NCBI GenBank assembly: GCA_030608245.1
Contig: JAUWEO010000013.1
Coordinates: 1-15,072 of the forward strand
Reading direction: 5' to 3'
Source: Candidatus Latescibacterota bacterium
Lineage (GTDB): Bacteria > Latescibacterota > MVCY01
Length of the DNA: 15,072 nt
Part shown: in pieces, positions 6,336 through 13,925 of the stretch
Layout of the letters: the number at the start of each line of letters is the position of its first letter
Numbering within the stretch: the stretch's first letter is position 1
Notes under the pieces: generated by a model
The model's input: only the letters and a program-made list of their open reading frames with translations
Told to the model about the DNA's origin: nothing
The model's database searches: none
Position numbers and translations under genes: made by a program

Positions 6336-8741
6336 CTACATCATCTCCACCGGGTCAACATCTACGGTCATCCTTACCCCCCTTCTCCCTTTCAATCTGT
6401 GGTTACACTGCTCAACGAGTTCCCGAAGAGTCTTGGATGATTTGCCCCTGAGGAGGATTTGCCAGCGGAAGGCACCTTTTACTTTTCCCCGATAAGCCTG
6501 GGAGGGACCCAGAATCTGTGCTCTCTTAGAAGCAACTTCCCGCAGAAACTGGGCGTAATCCTGAGCAACAGAGACCACATCCTCTGGGGCTTTGCCCTGG
6601 AATATTACACTAATTAACCTGCCCCAGGGCGGATAGTCCAATTGTTTTCGGTCGGCAAGTTCTCGGTGGGCAAATCCATCGAAGTTATGATTCTTAAAGT
6701 ACCTAATAGCCCAATTCCCCGAAGAGTATGTCTGCACAATTACCTCTCCCCCTGTCAGTCCGGAGGTCAATTGAGTCAGCAGGTGAAAGGTCTTCTCGGC
6801 GGCCCGAAAATCGGACAGATTCAGGCAACTGTCAGCCAGCACAACCGCTAACAGGCCCACATTGGGAAAATCCATCCCCTTAGCGATCATTTGAGTGCCC
6901 AGGAGGATATCCGCCCGGTTGTCCTGAGCAAACTGCAGCAACCGCCGGTAGGAATCTTTTCGTTTCGTTGTATCCAGGTCCACTCTGAGCACCTTCGTCC
7001 CGGGGAAGAGAGAGTGGAGAGTTTTCTCTACCTGTTCGGTGCCGATGCCCCCTAAGCGGATGTCATAGCCCTGACACTGGGGACAGGCACTGGGGGCTTT
7101 TGGGCTGAATCCGCAGTAATGGCACACCATCTGGTGCTCCTCCCGATGGTAGGTGAGACTCACCTGGCAGTTCTGGCATTGGGGAACAAAGCCGCATTGG
7201 CTACACTGAAGGTAAGTGGCGTAGCCCCGGCGGTTCTGAAACAGCACAGCCTGTTTGCCCTGCTGAAGAGAGGTATTCAACTTTTCGCAAAGCAAGGGAG
7301 ACAAAATCGTTCTCTTTTTTGCTTTCGTCGAGCGCAGGCTTCGGATGTCGACAATCGTGACTTTGGGCAGAGGGCTGTTGGCCTCCCGGGGAAGGCGACA
7401 GAGGGAAAACTTGCCTGTCGAAGCATTGTGATAAGACTCCAGAGAAGGAGCCGCCGAACCGAGCAAAACCACCGCCTCAGCCATCTTTGCCCGCACGATT
7501 GCCACATCCCGGGCATGATATCTGGGACTGGACTCGCACTTATAGGAGGGATCCTGCTCTTCGTCCACTAAAATCAGCCCCAGATTTGCCACCGGGGCAA
7601 ACACCGCTGAACGAGGGCCTATTACCACCCGTTTTCTGCCTTCTCTAACTTGCCGCCACAGCCTGTACCTCTCCGCATCCGAGAGCCGGCTATGAAGCAC
7701 CGCTGTTTGCTGTCCCAAGGCCGTCCGGAGACGTTCAAAAAGTCTAGCGCTCAAAAATATCTCCGGAACCAGTATAATAACGCCCTTTCCCTGTCGGAGC
7801 ACAGCAGAGATTGCCTGCAGGTAAAGGGGTGTTCTATCTGCACCAGGAGAGCTTTGTAACAGGATTGTCTGATAGCGACCCTCAGCCAGAGCCTGTTCAA
7901 TCTGCTGGGATGTTTTTAACTGAGTCGGGGATAGATCCAGTTCCCCAACCGTCTGAACATCTTTTTCGCTGGAGGAGGTTTCAGGTTCCTCAAAACAGAG
8001 CTCTACCAGACCTTTTTTCTCCAATCCCTTTACTACATCGGCTTCTACACCCCACTTTCTTTTTAGATGAAGGGCAACCAGCTGGCCTCCATTTTCTCCA
8101 AGGATTTGCAGCAGGTGAGCCTGGCGAGGGGCTTTTTTCTTCAGAGCATCAATCTGCTGCTTCAGTTTTGCCGGGTCGTTTTCGGTCAGTCGCACCATCC
8201 GTTCTTCTCTGATCCCTATCGCCACATAGCCCATCTGTTCCAGATCGTAGACAGTGGCATAGAGGGCTTCCTTTCCCAGTTCCTTCTCCAATCCCGAGAG
8301 GCTTCTGGTCCCCTTCTGAAGAAGAAACTCCAGCACTGCCTGGTGTTTTTCCCTCTCGATTGTTTTAGGCAAAGGATGCTGTAGCTTCGCTTTTCTCAGG
8401 GTGAGATACTCGCTGCCCCCGAAGTGGACTCCAGAGGGCAGGGCGGAGTTTAAGACCTCTCCCCAACTCGACAGGTAGTATTCTGCCACCCAGCGGGTGA
8501 GTCGGAGCATCTGCTGGTCAAAGGGGGGATAGGGCTCGAGCACATCTGAAATAGACTTAAGCTCGGAGAGTTCAGTCTCTTGGTTTAGGTCTGTCACAAA
8601 CCCAGTCAACAGCCGTCTTCCCAGGGGCGCCCAGACCCGGCTGCCCCTTTGGACCCGTTGGCTCAACGTCTCAGGAATTATGTAACTGAAGTACTTCTCG
8701 GTGGGAAGAGGGAAGACAACCTGGGCGATTTTCTCTTGCAT
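6336..8741 (-). CDS. priA: Primosomal protein N' (PriA) with degraded ATPase motifs
   Basis: PriA restarts stalled replication forks. The 801-residue product covers the whole family length: 3' DNA-binding domain (from VVFPLPTEKYFSYIIP, 8-23), winged helix, helicase lobes and C-terminal domain. All eight zinc ligands are present (C513, C516, C522, C525, C540, C543, C553, C556). NRRGYATYLQC and GTQMIAKG identify the family. The usual Walker A GxxGxGKT is replaced by S297-S-P-G-A-D-R-T304. DEEH is DEEQ (393-396), GSATPS is GSAAPS (428-433), KGH is KGM, and motif VI QVAGRAGR is QLTSGLTGG (657-665), without its arginines. The reading frame is unbroken. Helicase activity is therefore unlikely, while binding and scaffold roles may remain. 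The start ATG follows a weak AGAGAG. Confidence 0.93.
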   Translation of the reverse strand: MQEKIAQVVFPLPTEKYFSYIIPETLSQRVQRGSRVWAPLGRRLLTGFVTDLNQETELSELKSISDVLEPYPPFDQQMLRLTRWVAEYYLSSWGEVLNSALPSGVHFGGSEYLTLRKAKLQHPLPKTIEREKHQAVLEFLLQKGTRSLSGLEKELGKEALYATVYDLEQMGYVAIGIREERMVRLTENDPAKLKQQIDALKKKAPRQAHLLQILGENGGQLVALHLKRKWGVEADVVKGLEKKGLVELCFEEPETSSSEKDVQTVGELDLSPTQLKTSQQIEQALAEGRYQTILLQSSPGADRTPLYLQAISAVLRQGKGVIILVPEIFLSARLFERLRTALGQQTAVLHSRLSDAERYRLWRQVREGRKRVVIGPRSAVFAPVANLGLILVDEEQDPSYKCESSPRYHARDVAIVRAKMAEAVVLLGSAAPSLESYHNASTGKFSLCRLPREANSPLPKVTIVDIRSLRSTKAKKRTILSPLLCEKLNTSLQQGKQAVLFQNRRGYATYLQCSQCGFVPQCQNCQVSLTYHREEHQMVCHYCGFSPKAPSACPQCQGYDIRLGGIGTEQVEKTLHSLFPGTKVLRVDLDTTKRKDSYRRLLQFAQDNRADILLGTQMIAKGMDFPNVGLLAVVLADSCLNLSDFRAAEKTFHLLTQLTSGLTGGEVIVQTYSSGNWAIRYFKNHNFDGFAHRELADRKQLDYPPWGRLISVIFQGKAPEDVVSVAQDYAQFLREVASKRAQILGPSQAYRGKVKGAFRWQILLRGKSSKTLRELVEQCNHRLKGRRGVRMTVDVDPVEMM

Positions 8742-8850
8742 CTATTCTCTCTGCCGTTTTTACACCTTGGGCTCAGGCTCATTTGATTTAGACGTCTTCG
8801 CAAGGTAAGATCTTGAAATTTAGGCCCTATCCGTCCACGGGAAACCCAGC

Positions 8851-10062
8851 TCAATGGTCCTTCTCAGGCAAAACCCCTGATATTCCAAATTCTTCTTTGA
8901 CTTCGGCAAACATTTTTACTGCAAAATCAAGATCTTCCAGGGAGTGAGCAGCGGAAATCTGCGTCCGGATTCTTGCCCTTCCCTTGGGAACCACAGGATA
9001 GAAGAAGCCGATAACATATACTCCCTTTTCCAGGAGCCTGGAGGCCATCTTTTGTGCCAGCACTGCATCACCAAGCATGATCGGTACGATAGGATGGGAG
9101 CCGGGATTAATGGCGAACCCCTTTTTCGATATTCCTTCTCTAAAGTAGCGGGTATTCTCCTCCAGTTTGTCCCGCAGAGTCGTTGATGACGAGATCATAT
9201 CAAGGGCTTTTAGGGCTGCGCATACGATGCTGGGAGCAAGGGTATTGGAAAAAAGATAGGGCCGTGAGCGCTGACGCAGCACGTCAATGATTTCTTTCCT
9301 ACCGCTCGTATAGCCGCCGCTGGCTCCGCCAAGTGCCTTTCCAAGTGTACCGGTAATTATATCTACCCGGTCCAGTACATCATGGTATTCATGCGTGCCC
9401 TTTCCCTTCTTGCCGAGGACTCCCACCGCATGGGAGTCGTCGATCATAACCAGAGCCTTGTATTTGTCTGCAAGATCGCAGATGTCCTGTAATTTGGCGA
9501 TGGTTCCGTCCATAGAGAACACGCCATCAGTTGCAATCAGACGAAAGCGGCAATCAGCGGCTTCCTTGAGTTTCGTCTCAAGGTCAGCCATGTCACAATT
9601 GTTGTAACGCAGGCGTTTTGCCTTGCACAGCCGGATGCCGTCAATAATGCTCGCATGGTTGAGTGCATCACTGATAACAGCATCTTCTTCGGACAAGAGA
9701 GTTTCAAAAAGGCCCCCATTTGCGTCAAAACAGGAGGTATAGAGAATTGTGGCCTCAGTACAGAGAAATTCAGAAATCTTTTGCTCCAGGGCTGTGTGGA
9801 TTTCCTGTGTTCCACAAATGAAGCGTACAGACGAGAGCCCGTACCCCCATCTGTCCAGACCAGCCTTGGCGGCTTTGACAATCTCAGGATGATCAGCAAG
9901 GCCCAGATAATTATTTGCGCACATATTAAGCACACTCTGGCCCGCTGTTACATTGATCCGCGCCCGCTGGGGACTGGTGATGATCCGTTCGGTCTTGAAC
10001 AGCCCACTTTCCTCAATTTGTTCGAGTTGTTGAGTTAGATGAAGTTTCATCGCATCAATCAT
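8851..10062 (-). CDS. kbl: 2-amino-3-ketobutyrate CoA ligase (glycine C-acetyltransferase)
   Basis: This PLP enzyme cleaves 2-amino-3-ketobutyrate with CoA into glycine and acetyl-CoA, following threonine dehydrogenase. The 403-residue product belongs to the alpha-oxoamine synthase family. It has NMCANNYLGLADHP (46-59), SDALNHASIIDG (131-142), the cofactor Asp in MIDDSHAVG (206-214), and the Schiff-base lysine K242 in GTLGKALGG (238-246). RYLFSN-type active-site text appears as RPYLFSNTLAPS. The start at 10062 has GGAGGA nine nt upstream; a second in-frame ATG at 10050 is too far from it. tdh lies upstream in the same direction, separated by a 125-nt gap that carries repeat element C. Among alpha-oxoamine synthases, the neighbouring tdh makes Kbl the right choice. 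Confidence 0.96.
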   Translation of the reverse strand: MIDAMKLHLTQQLEQIEESGLFKTERIITSPQRARINVTAGQSVLNMCANNYLGLADHPEIVKAAKAGLDRWGYGLSSVRFICGTQEIHTALEQKISEFLCTEATILYTSCFDANGGLFETLLSEEDAVISDALNHASIIDGIRLCKAKRLRYNNCDMADLETKLKEAADCRFRLIATDGVFSMDGTIAKLQDICDLADKYKALVMIDDSHAVGVLGKKGKGTHEYHDVLDRVDIITGTLGKALGGASGGYTSGRKEIIDVLRQRSRPYLFSNTLAPSIVCAALKALDMISSSTTLRDKLEENTRYFREGISKKGFAINPGSHPIVPIMLGDAVLAQKMASRLLEKGVYVIGFFYPVVPKGRARIRTQISAAHSLEDLDFAVKMFAEVKEEFGISGVLPEKDH

Positions 10063-10093
10063 TTCGTATTTTCCTCCATTTCAGTCGATTAAA

Positions 10094-10177
10094 TTAGTCA
10101 GGACGCAGATTTTCGCCGATAACCGCAGAAAACAATATTTATAATCTTGACAATCTGCGTTTATCTGCGTCCACTAA
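10094..10177. repeat. Inverted-repeat element C between tdh and kbl (10-nt periodic arms)
   Basis: GGACGCAGAT (10101-10110) is a perfect inverted copy of ATCTGCGTCC (10163-10172). The arms can be extended to TTAGT and ACTAA on the outside with a 2-nt offset. CGCAGA, CGCCGA and CGCAGA occur at 10104, 10114 and 10124, again 10 nt apart. The right arm read on the other strand repeats CGCAGA at the same spacing. The element fills the tdh-kbl gap and, as RNA, could fold between the two cistrons. Confidence 0.65.
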
Positions 10178-10187
10178 ATGGAAATTC

Positions 10188-11225
10188 CTATGATATCCAG
10201 TTAAGAATGACTTTTCCTGAGTTGCCAGACCTCATGACCTCGAAACCATCCTCAAATGACTGATAGCCAAAGCGATGGGTTATTATTGGTGAAATATCTA
10301 AACCAGATTGGATCATGCTTGTCATTTTGTACCAAGTCTCGTACATTTCCCGGCCATAGATCCCTTTGATCGTTAACCCGTTGAAAACCACCTGATCCCA
10401 ATCAATGGCAGCATTAGACTGCTGTATTCCCAGCATGGCGATTTTACCGCCGTGGCACATATTGGCCAGCATACTCCTGAAGGCTTCCGCATTGCCTGAC
10501 ATCTCAAGTCCTACATCAAAACCTTCCTTCATACCTAACTTCTTGACTACATCTTCGATTTTTTCTTCGGTCACACTCAGGACACGCGTAGCCCCCATTT
10601 TTTGGGCCAGATTCAATCTGTAGGGATTGATATCGGTTATCACTACATAACGCGCGCCAGCGTGCCTGAGGATGACCACTGCCATTATACCGATAGGGCC
10701 GGCACCGGTTATTAATACATCCTCACCAAGCACATCAAAAGAGAGGGCCGTATGTGCTGCATTGCCGAGAGGGTCAAAGCATGAAAGTATGTCCGTAGGT
10801 ATGCTTGGATCACAGTACCATACATTTGTTACCGGAATGCACAGATATTCGGCAAAGGCGCCGTTTCGATTCACCCCCACGCCGCGGGTGTCCATGCATA
10901 GGTGTCTGCGCCCGGCAAGGCAGTTTCGGCAGTGTCCGCAAGTAATATGCCCCTCGCCACTCACCAGGTCCCCTTCGCTAAAATCGTGGACATTACTGCC
11001 CACTTTCTCCACGGTTCCAACGAACTCATGGCCTATAATCATCGGAGTCGGTATGGTCCTTTGCGCCCATTCATCCCAGTCATATATGTGAATATCTGTG
11101 CCACAAATGGCCGTTTTGTGGATTTTTATCAAAACATCATTGATACCGAATTCCGGAATCGGCATCTCCTCAAGCCACAAACCTGGCTCGGGCTTTTTCT
11201 TGACGAGGGCTTTCATCTTCTTCAT
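10188..11225 (-). CDS. tdh: L-threonine 3-dehydrogenase
   Basis: This zinc- and NAD-dependent enzyme oxidises L-threonine to 2-amino-3-ketobutyrate, the Kbl substrate. The 345-residue product is a medium-chain dehydrogenase. The catalytic zinc ligands are C41 (in AICGTDIHIYDWDEWA, which is characteristic of Tdh) and H66-E67 in GHEFVG. The structural zinc cysteines are C96, C99, C102 and C110. The NAD-binding site has GAGPIG (174-179) and D198. ITHRF and SGNSGKVIL near the end also fit Tdh. The start at 11225 follows AGAGGA at 4-5 nt. It precedes kbl, and together they convert threonine to glycine plus acetyl-CoA. The 190-bp region upstream has a promoter-like sequence and two palindromes. Confidence 0.96.
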   Translation of the reverse strand: MKKMKALVKKKPEPGLWLEEMPIPEFGINDVLIKIHKTAICGTDIHIYDWDEWAQRTIPTPMIIGHEFVGTVEKVGSNVHDFSEGDLVSGEGHITCGHCRNCLAGRRHLCMDTRGVGVNRNGAFAEYLCIPVTNVWYCDPSIPTDILSCFDPLGNAAHTALSFDVLGEDVLITGAGPIGIMAVVILRHAGARYVVITDINPYRLNLAQKMGATRVLSVTEEKIEDVVKKLGMKEGFDVGLEMSGNAEAFRSMLANMCHGGKIAMLGIQQSNAAIDWDQVVFNGLTIKGIYGREMYETWYKMTSMIQSGLDISPIITHRFGYQSFEDGFEVMRSGNSGKVILNWIS

Positions 11226-11302
11226 GAGATCCTCTTTGGCGATTTACCACACTCAATAGATTCTTATCTGATAGTCAGAGCATTGCCAGCAAAAAGTTGA
11301 TA

Positions 11303-11330
11303 TTTATCTTAAAGATAATAACACTGTTAA
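11303..11330 (-). promoter_or_regulatory. Candidate tdh-kbl promoter overlapped by two abutting palindromes
   Basis: On the plus strand, TTATCTTAAAGATAA (11304-11318) is a perfect 7-bp palindrome around one central base. It is followed directly by TAACACTGTTA (11319-11329), a 5-bp palindrome around one base. Read on the minus strand, TTAACA (11330-11325) and GATAAA (11308-11303) are 16 nt apart, an approximate -35/-10 pair about 80 nt before the tdh start. Overlap of palindromes with a promoter is the usual layout of a repressor operator. The regulator is unknown, and short AT-rich palindromes can arise by chance. Confidence 0.3.
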
Positions 11331-11415
11331 AAAGGCCACACCCATTAGCAACTACCCCAAAAGACTGGCTGCAAGGTTGGCCCATAAATCGTACCCCTCA
11401 ACATGTGCATTTATA

Positions 11416-12450
11416 CTACTTAACCCATCTCTGAAAAGCAGGTTCGTAAGGGTTTCTGGCGATTCCTTTCTCCGAGATAATGGCGCTCACCAGCTCGGCC
11501 GGGGTGACATCGAAGGCGGGATTAAACACCTTCACTTCCGGGGGGGCAGTCTGCAGCCCGAAACCTCGGGTAACCTCCTCCGGATTTCTCTGTTCGATAG
11601 GGATCTTGTTGCCGTCGGCGAGGTCCATATCCAGGGTGGAGAGAGGAGCAGCAACATAGAAGGGGATGCGGTGTTCTTTCGCCAAGATGGCAAGTCCGCA
11701 GGTGCCGACTTTGTTGGCCACATCTCCGTTGCTGGCAATCCGGTCAGCGCCCACCAAAACTGCATCTATTCTGCCCGTTCTCATCAGGGCAGCGGCAGCA
11801 TTGTCGCAGATGAGAGTCACCTCAATCTCGTTCTGCAGCAGCTCCCAGGCGGTCAGACGTGCCCCCTGCAACAGGGGACGGGTCTCGTCGGCGAAGACAC
11901 AGATGTGCTTGCCTTGCGACTTTGCAGCATAAATCACTCCCAGTGCCGTCCCCAGACCTGCAGTGGCCAGGGCGCCAGCGTTGCAGTGGGTGAGGACCGA
12001 CATGCCGTCCTCTAACAGGGCGGCCCCATTCTCACCAATCTTTCGGCAGACCTCCCTATCCTGTTCGAGAATTCTGTCCGCCTCCTGAAGAAGCAGGTGC
12101 TGAATCCTCTCTGGCTTTTCTCCTCTGCTTTGGGTAAACGCACGTTGCATTCTCTCCAGTGCCCAAAACAGGTTAATCGCTGTGGGACGGGTGTGTGACA
12201 GGCGATCCACGGCGCAGCGGACCTTCCGCTCAAGCTCCTGAGAAGTGTTCTCCTGTCCCCACACGCTCAGCACCACCCCGTAGGCAGCGGCAACCCCAAT
12301 GGCAGGGGCACCTCGCACCTTTAGCTCTTCAATAGCCTGGGCTAAGGTCTCCACATCCCTGCAATCGAGGTAGACCAGTTGAAGGGGCAATCGCGTCTGG
12401 TCAATTATCCTTACCGCCCCAGAAACCCATTTGATCGTCTCTATCTGCAA
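11416..12450 (-). CDS. mtnA: S-methyl-5-thioribose-1-phosphate isomerase
   Basis: The enzyme converts methylthioribose-1-phosphate to methylthioribulose-1-phosphate in methionine salvage. Some homologues act on 5-deoxyribose-1-phosphate or ribose 1,5-bisphosphate. The 344-residue product has KVRGAPAIGVAAAYG (44-58), the catalytic cysteine C156 in THCNAGALAT (154-163) and the catalytic aspartate D236 in VGADRIASNGDVANKVGT (233-250). The start codon is TTG: the first codons encode MQIETIKW and line up with other MtnA N-termini, and no in-frame ATG or GTG lies nearby upstream. The ribosome binding site is weak. No mtnK, mtnP or later salvage gene is visible; the upstream neighbour, 221 nt away, is a PfkB-type kinase. 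Confidence 0.94.
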   Translation of the reverse strand: MQIETIKWVSGAVRIIDQTRLPLQLVYLDCRDVETLAQAIEELKVRGAPAIGVAAAYGVVLSVWGQENTSQELERKVRCAVDRLSHTRPTAINLFWALERMQRAFTQSRGEKPERIQHLLLQEADRILEQDREVCRKIGENGAALLEDGMSVLTHCNAGALATAGLGTALGVIYAAKSQGKHICVFADETRPLLQGARLTAWELLQNEIEVTLICDNAAAALMRTGRIDAVLVGADRIASNGDVANKVGTCGLAILAKEHRIPFYVAAPLSTLDMDLADGNKIPIEQRNPEEVTRGFGLQTAPPEVKVFNPAFDVTPAELVSAIISEKGIARNPYEPAFQRWVK

Positions 12451-12564
12451 TGTCTTACTCTGAAATTCTGGGCATCGATTTCTCCAGAGCCCGCAGTTCT
12501 CAAATGAAATATTCAGGGTTTGTTCAACGTCAGTAGATCACAATAACCGCCCTAAATGCCGCCT

Positions 12565-12645
12565 GTCATTTGAGCGAAGCGAAAAATCTCGTTGTTTGAG
12601 ACCCTTCGCGGAGTTTATCCTGAGCGCAGTCGAAGGACTCAGGGT
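12565..12645. repeat. Dispersed-repeat-like hairpin region between the PfkB gene and mtnA
   Basis: The core text TGAGCGAAGCGAAAAATCTC (12571-12590) and the following CCTTCGCGGAGTTTATCCTG (12603-12622) resemble short intergenic repeats I recognise from many unrelated bacterial genomes. Two competing stems can form: CCTTCG (12603-12608) with CGAAGG (12631-12636), or CCTGAG (12619-12624) with CTCAGG (12638-12643). It fills part of the 221-bp gap and could end or stabilise the upstream message. No coding capacity is seen. Confidence 0.55.
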
Positions 12646-12671
12646 CACAACAGTGGCTAACCTAACGTATC

Positions 12672-13574
12672 TTATTCAAAATGGGTGATCTGTTTGAACC
12701 GGGCAAACCTTTGTTCAATTTGCTGGTGAGTCAATCTTTTGAGGCCATCTACGCTGAATTTCTCTACAGTAAAAGAGGCCATTACGCTGCCGTAGACCAC
12801 GGCCCTTCTCAAGTTGGTTTGGTCAAAATCCCCGGTTTGGGCCAGGTAGCCCAGGAAGCCACCAGCAAAGGAATCTCCCGCCCCGGTGGGGTCAGAGACA
12901 GATTCCACCGGGTAGGCAGGAACACTGAAAAGGGCATCCCGGGTGAACATCACTGCCCCATGCTCTCCTTTTTTAACGATCACTATCTTGGCTCCTCTTT
13001 CCAGCACTGCCTTAGCTGCCTTAATCAGGCTTAACTCTTCTGTAAGTTCCTGCATTTCTGTATCGTTGAGGATAACTGTATCCACCTGAGCCAAGTTCCG
13101 AAGCAGGACCTCTCTTTTGTTTCTAATCCAGTGGTCAATGGTATCGCAGCAGGAAAGTCTGGGGGAAGAGACCTGCTCAAGCACCCGCAGTTGGAGTTCA
13201 GGATCTATGTTGGCTAAAAACAGGAGGTCAGAGTCTCGATATTGTTCAGGAATAGTAGGTTGGAACTGGGAGAAAACACCGGGCTCAAGCAGCAGGGTCT
13301 GGCGGTCATTGGGGTGGGAACCGTATCTACCCGCCCAGCGGAAGCTCTTCCCTTTTCTTATCTGAAGTCCGGTGAAGTCCACCTCTTTCTGTTTCAGAAA
13401 ATCCAACTCCTGCAAGGGAAAATCCTCACCCACGGCGGCCACCACCCTGATCGGGGAAAAGTAACTGGCGGCAGCAGCGAAATAGGTTGCCGAACCTCCC
13501 AATATATCGGTCACCTTCTGAACAGGTGTCTCCACCGTATCCAAAGCTACTGAGCCTACCACCAGGATATTCAA
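12672..13574 (-). CDS. PfkB (ribokinase) family sugar or nucleoside kinase
   Basis: From the chosen start the product has 300 residues, normal for the family. It begins MNILVVGSVALDTVETP and has the N-terminal signature region DILGGSATYFAAAAS (23-37), NDTE (170-173), KKGEHG (201-206) and the C-terminal signature DPTGAGDSFAGGF (228-240) with catalytic D234. The substrate cannot be read from the motifs; riboses, nucleosides or fructose phosphates are possible. I place the start at TTG (13574), seven nt after an AGGAGG (13582-13587). It overlaps the rsfS stop codon as TTGA, a layout that suggests translational coupling. A GTG at 13607 would put the start upstream of this binding site. The mtnA gene lies downstream. 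Confidence 0.9.
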   Translation of the reverse strand: MNILVVGSVALDTVETPVQKVTDILGGSATYFAAAASYFSPIRVVAAVGEDFPLQELDFLKQKEVDFTGLQIRKGKSFRWAGRYGSHPNDRQTLLLEPGVFSQFQPTIPEQYRDSDLLFLANIDPELQLRVLEQVSSPRLSCCDTIDHWIRNKREVLLRNLAQVDTVILNDTEMQELTEELSLIKAAKAVLERGAKIVIVKKGEHGAVMFTRDALFSVPAYPVESVSDPTGAGDSFAGGFLGYLAQTGDFDQTNLRRAVVYGSVMASFTVEKFSVDGLKRLTHQQIEQRFARFKQITHFE

Positions 13575-13921
13575 GGCAAGACCTCCTCTATTCGGGCGTC
13601 GCCCCACAGGCGCTCCAAGGCGTAAAACTGGCGAGTATCTTGTTGGAAAATATGCACTACTACATCCACGAAATCAACTAACACCCAGGTCTGGTCGGCA
13701 TCGCCCTCCACATGCCAGGGCGGGTAGCCGGCCTTTTCCATCCCTTCGATGACTGCATCGCATAAGGCCTCGGTGTGAGGCCTGGATTCAGCAGTACAGA
13801 TGACAAAGTAATCAGTAATATCTGTCAGCTCCCTCAAATCCATTTTCACGATATTCGTTGCTTTTTTTGGCTTCAAGAACTGAATTGCAAGATCAGTAAG
13901 TTGCAGAGAGTCGGTGTCCAA
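13571..13921 (-). CDS. rsfS: Ribosomal silencing factor RsfS
   Basis: RsfS (YbeB/Iojap family) binds ribosomal protein uL14 (L14) on the large subunit, blocks subunit joining and lowers translation in slow growth. The 116-residue product has the family core: DYFVICTAESRPHTEAL (37-53 region), HVEGDADQTWVLVDFVDVVV and HIFQQDTRQFYALERLWGDA. I choose the TTG at 13921, which follows GGAGG at about seven nt. This gives a normal length and starts four nt after the stop of the LytR_C gene. A longer frame back to 13990 would overlap that gene. Its stop overlaps the TTG start of the kinase gene. The three-gene unit LytR_C, rsfS, kinase is therefore almost certainly one operon. Confidence 0.93.
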   Translation of the reverse strand: MDTDSLQLTDLAIQFLKPKKATNIVKMDLRELTDITDYFVICTAESRPHTEALCDAVIEGMEKAGYPPWHVEGDADQTWVLVDFVDVVVHIFQQDTRQFYALERLWGDARIEEVLP

Positions 13922-13925
13922 GATG

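Noticed and set aside
6756..7860. Frameshift or pseudogene explanation for the odd PriA motifs
   Set aside because: The frame is open throughout, flanking residues match the family on both sides of each altered motif, and the zinc cysteines are complete; I re-translated the Walker A region from the bases.
13575..13607. GTG start for the PfkB kinase
   Set aside because: The AGGAGG at 13582-13587 lies downstream of this GTG and is well spaced for the TTG at 13574, where the family N-terminus begins.
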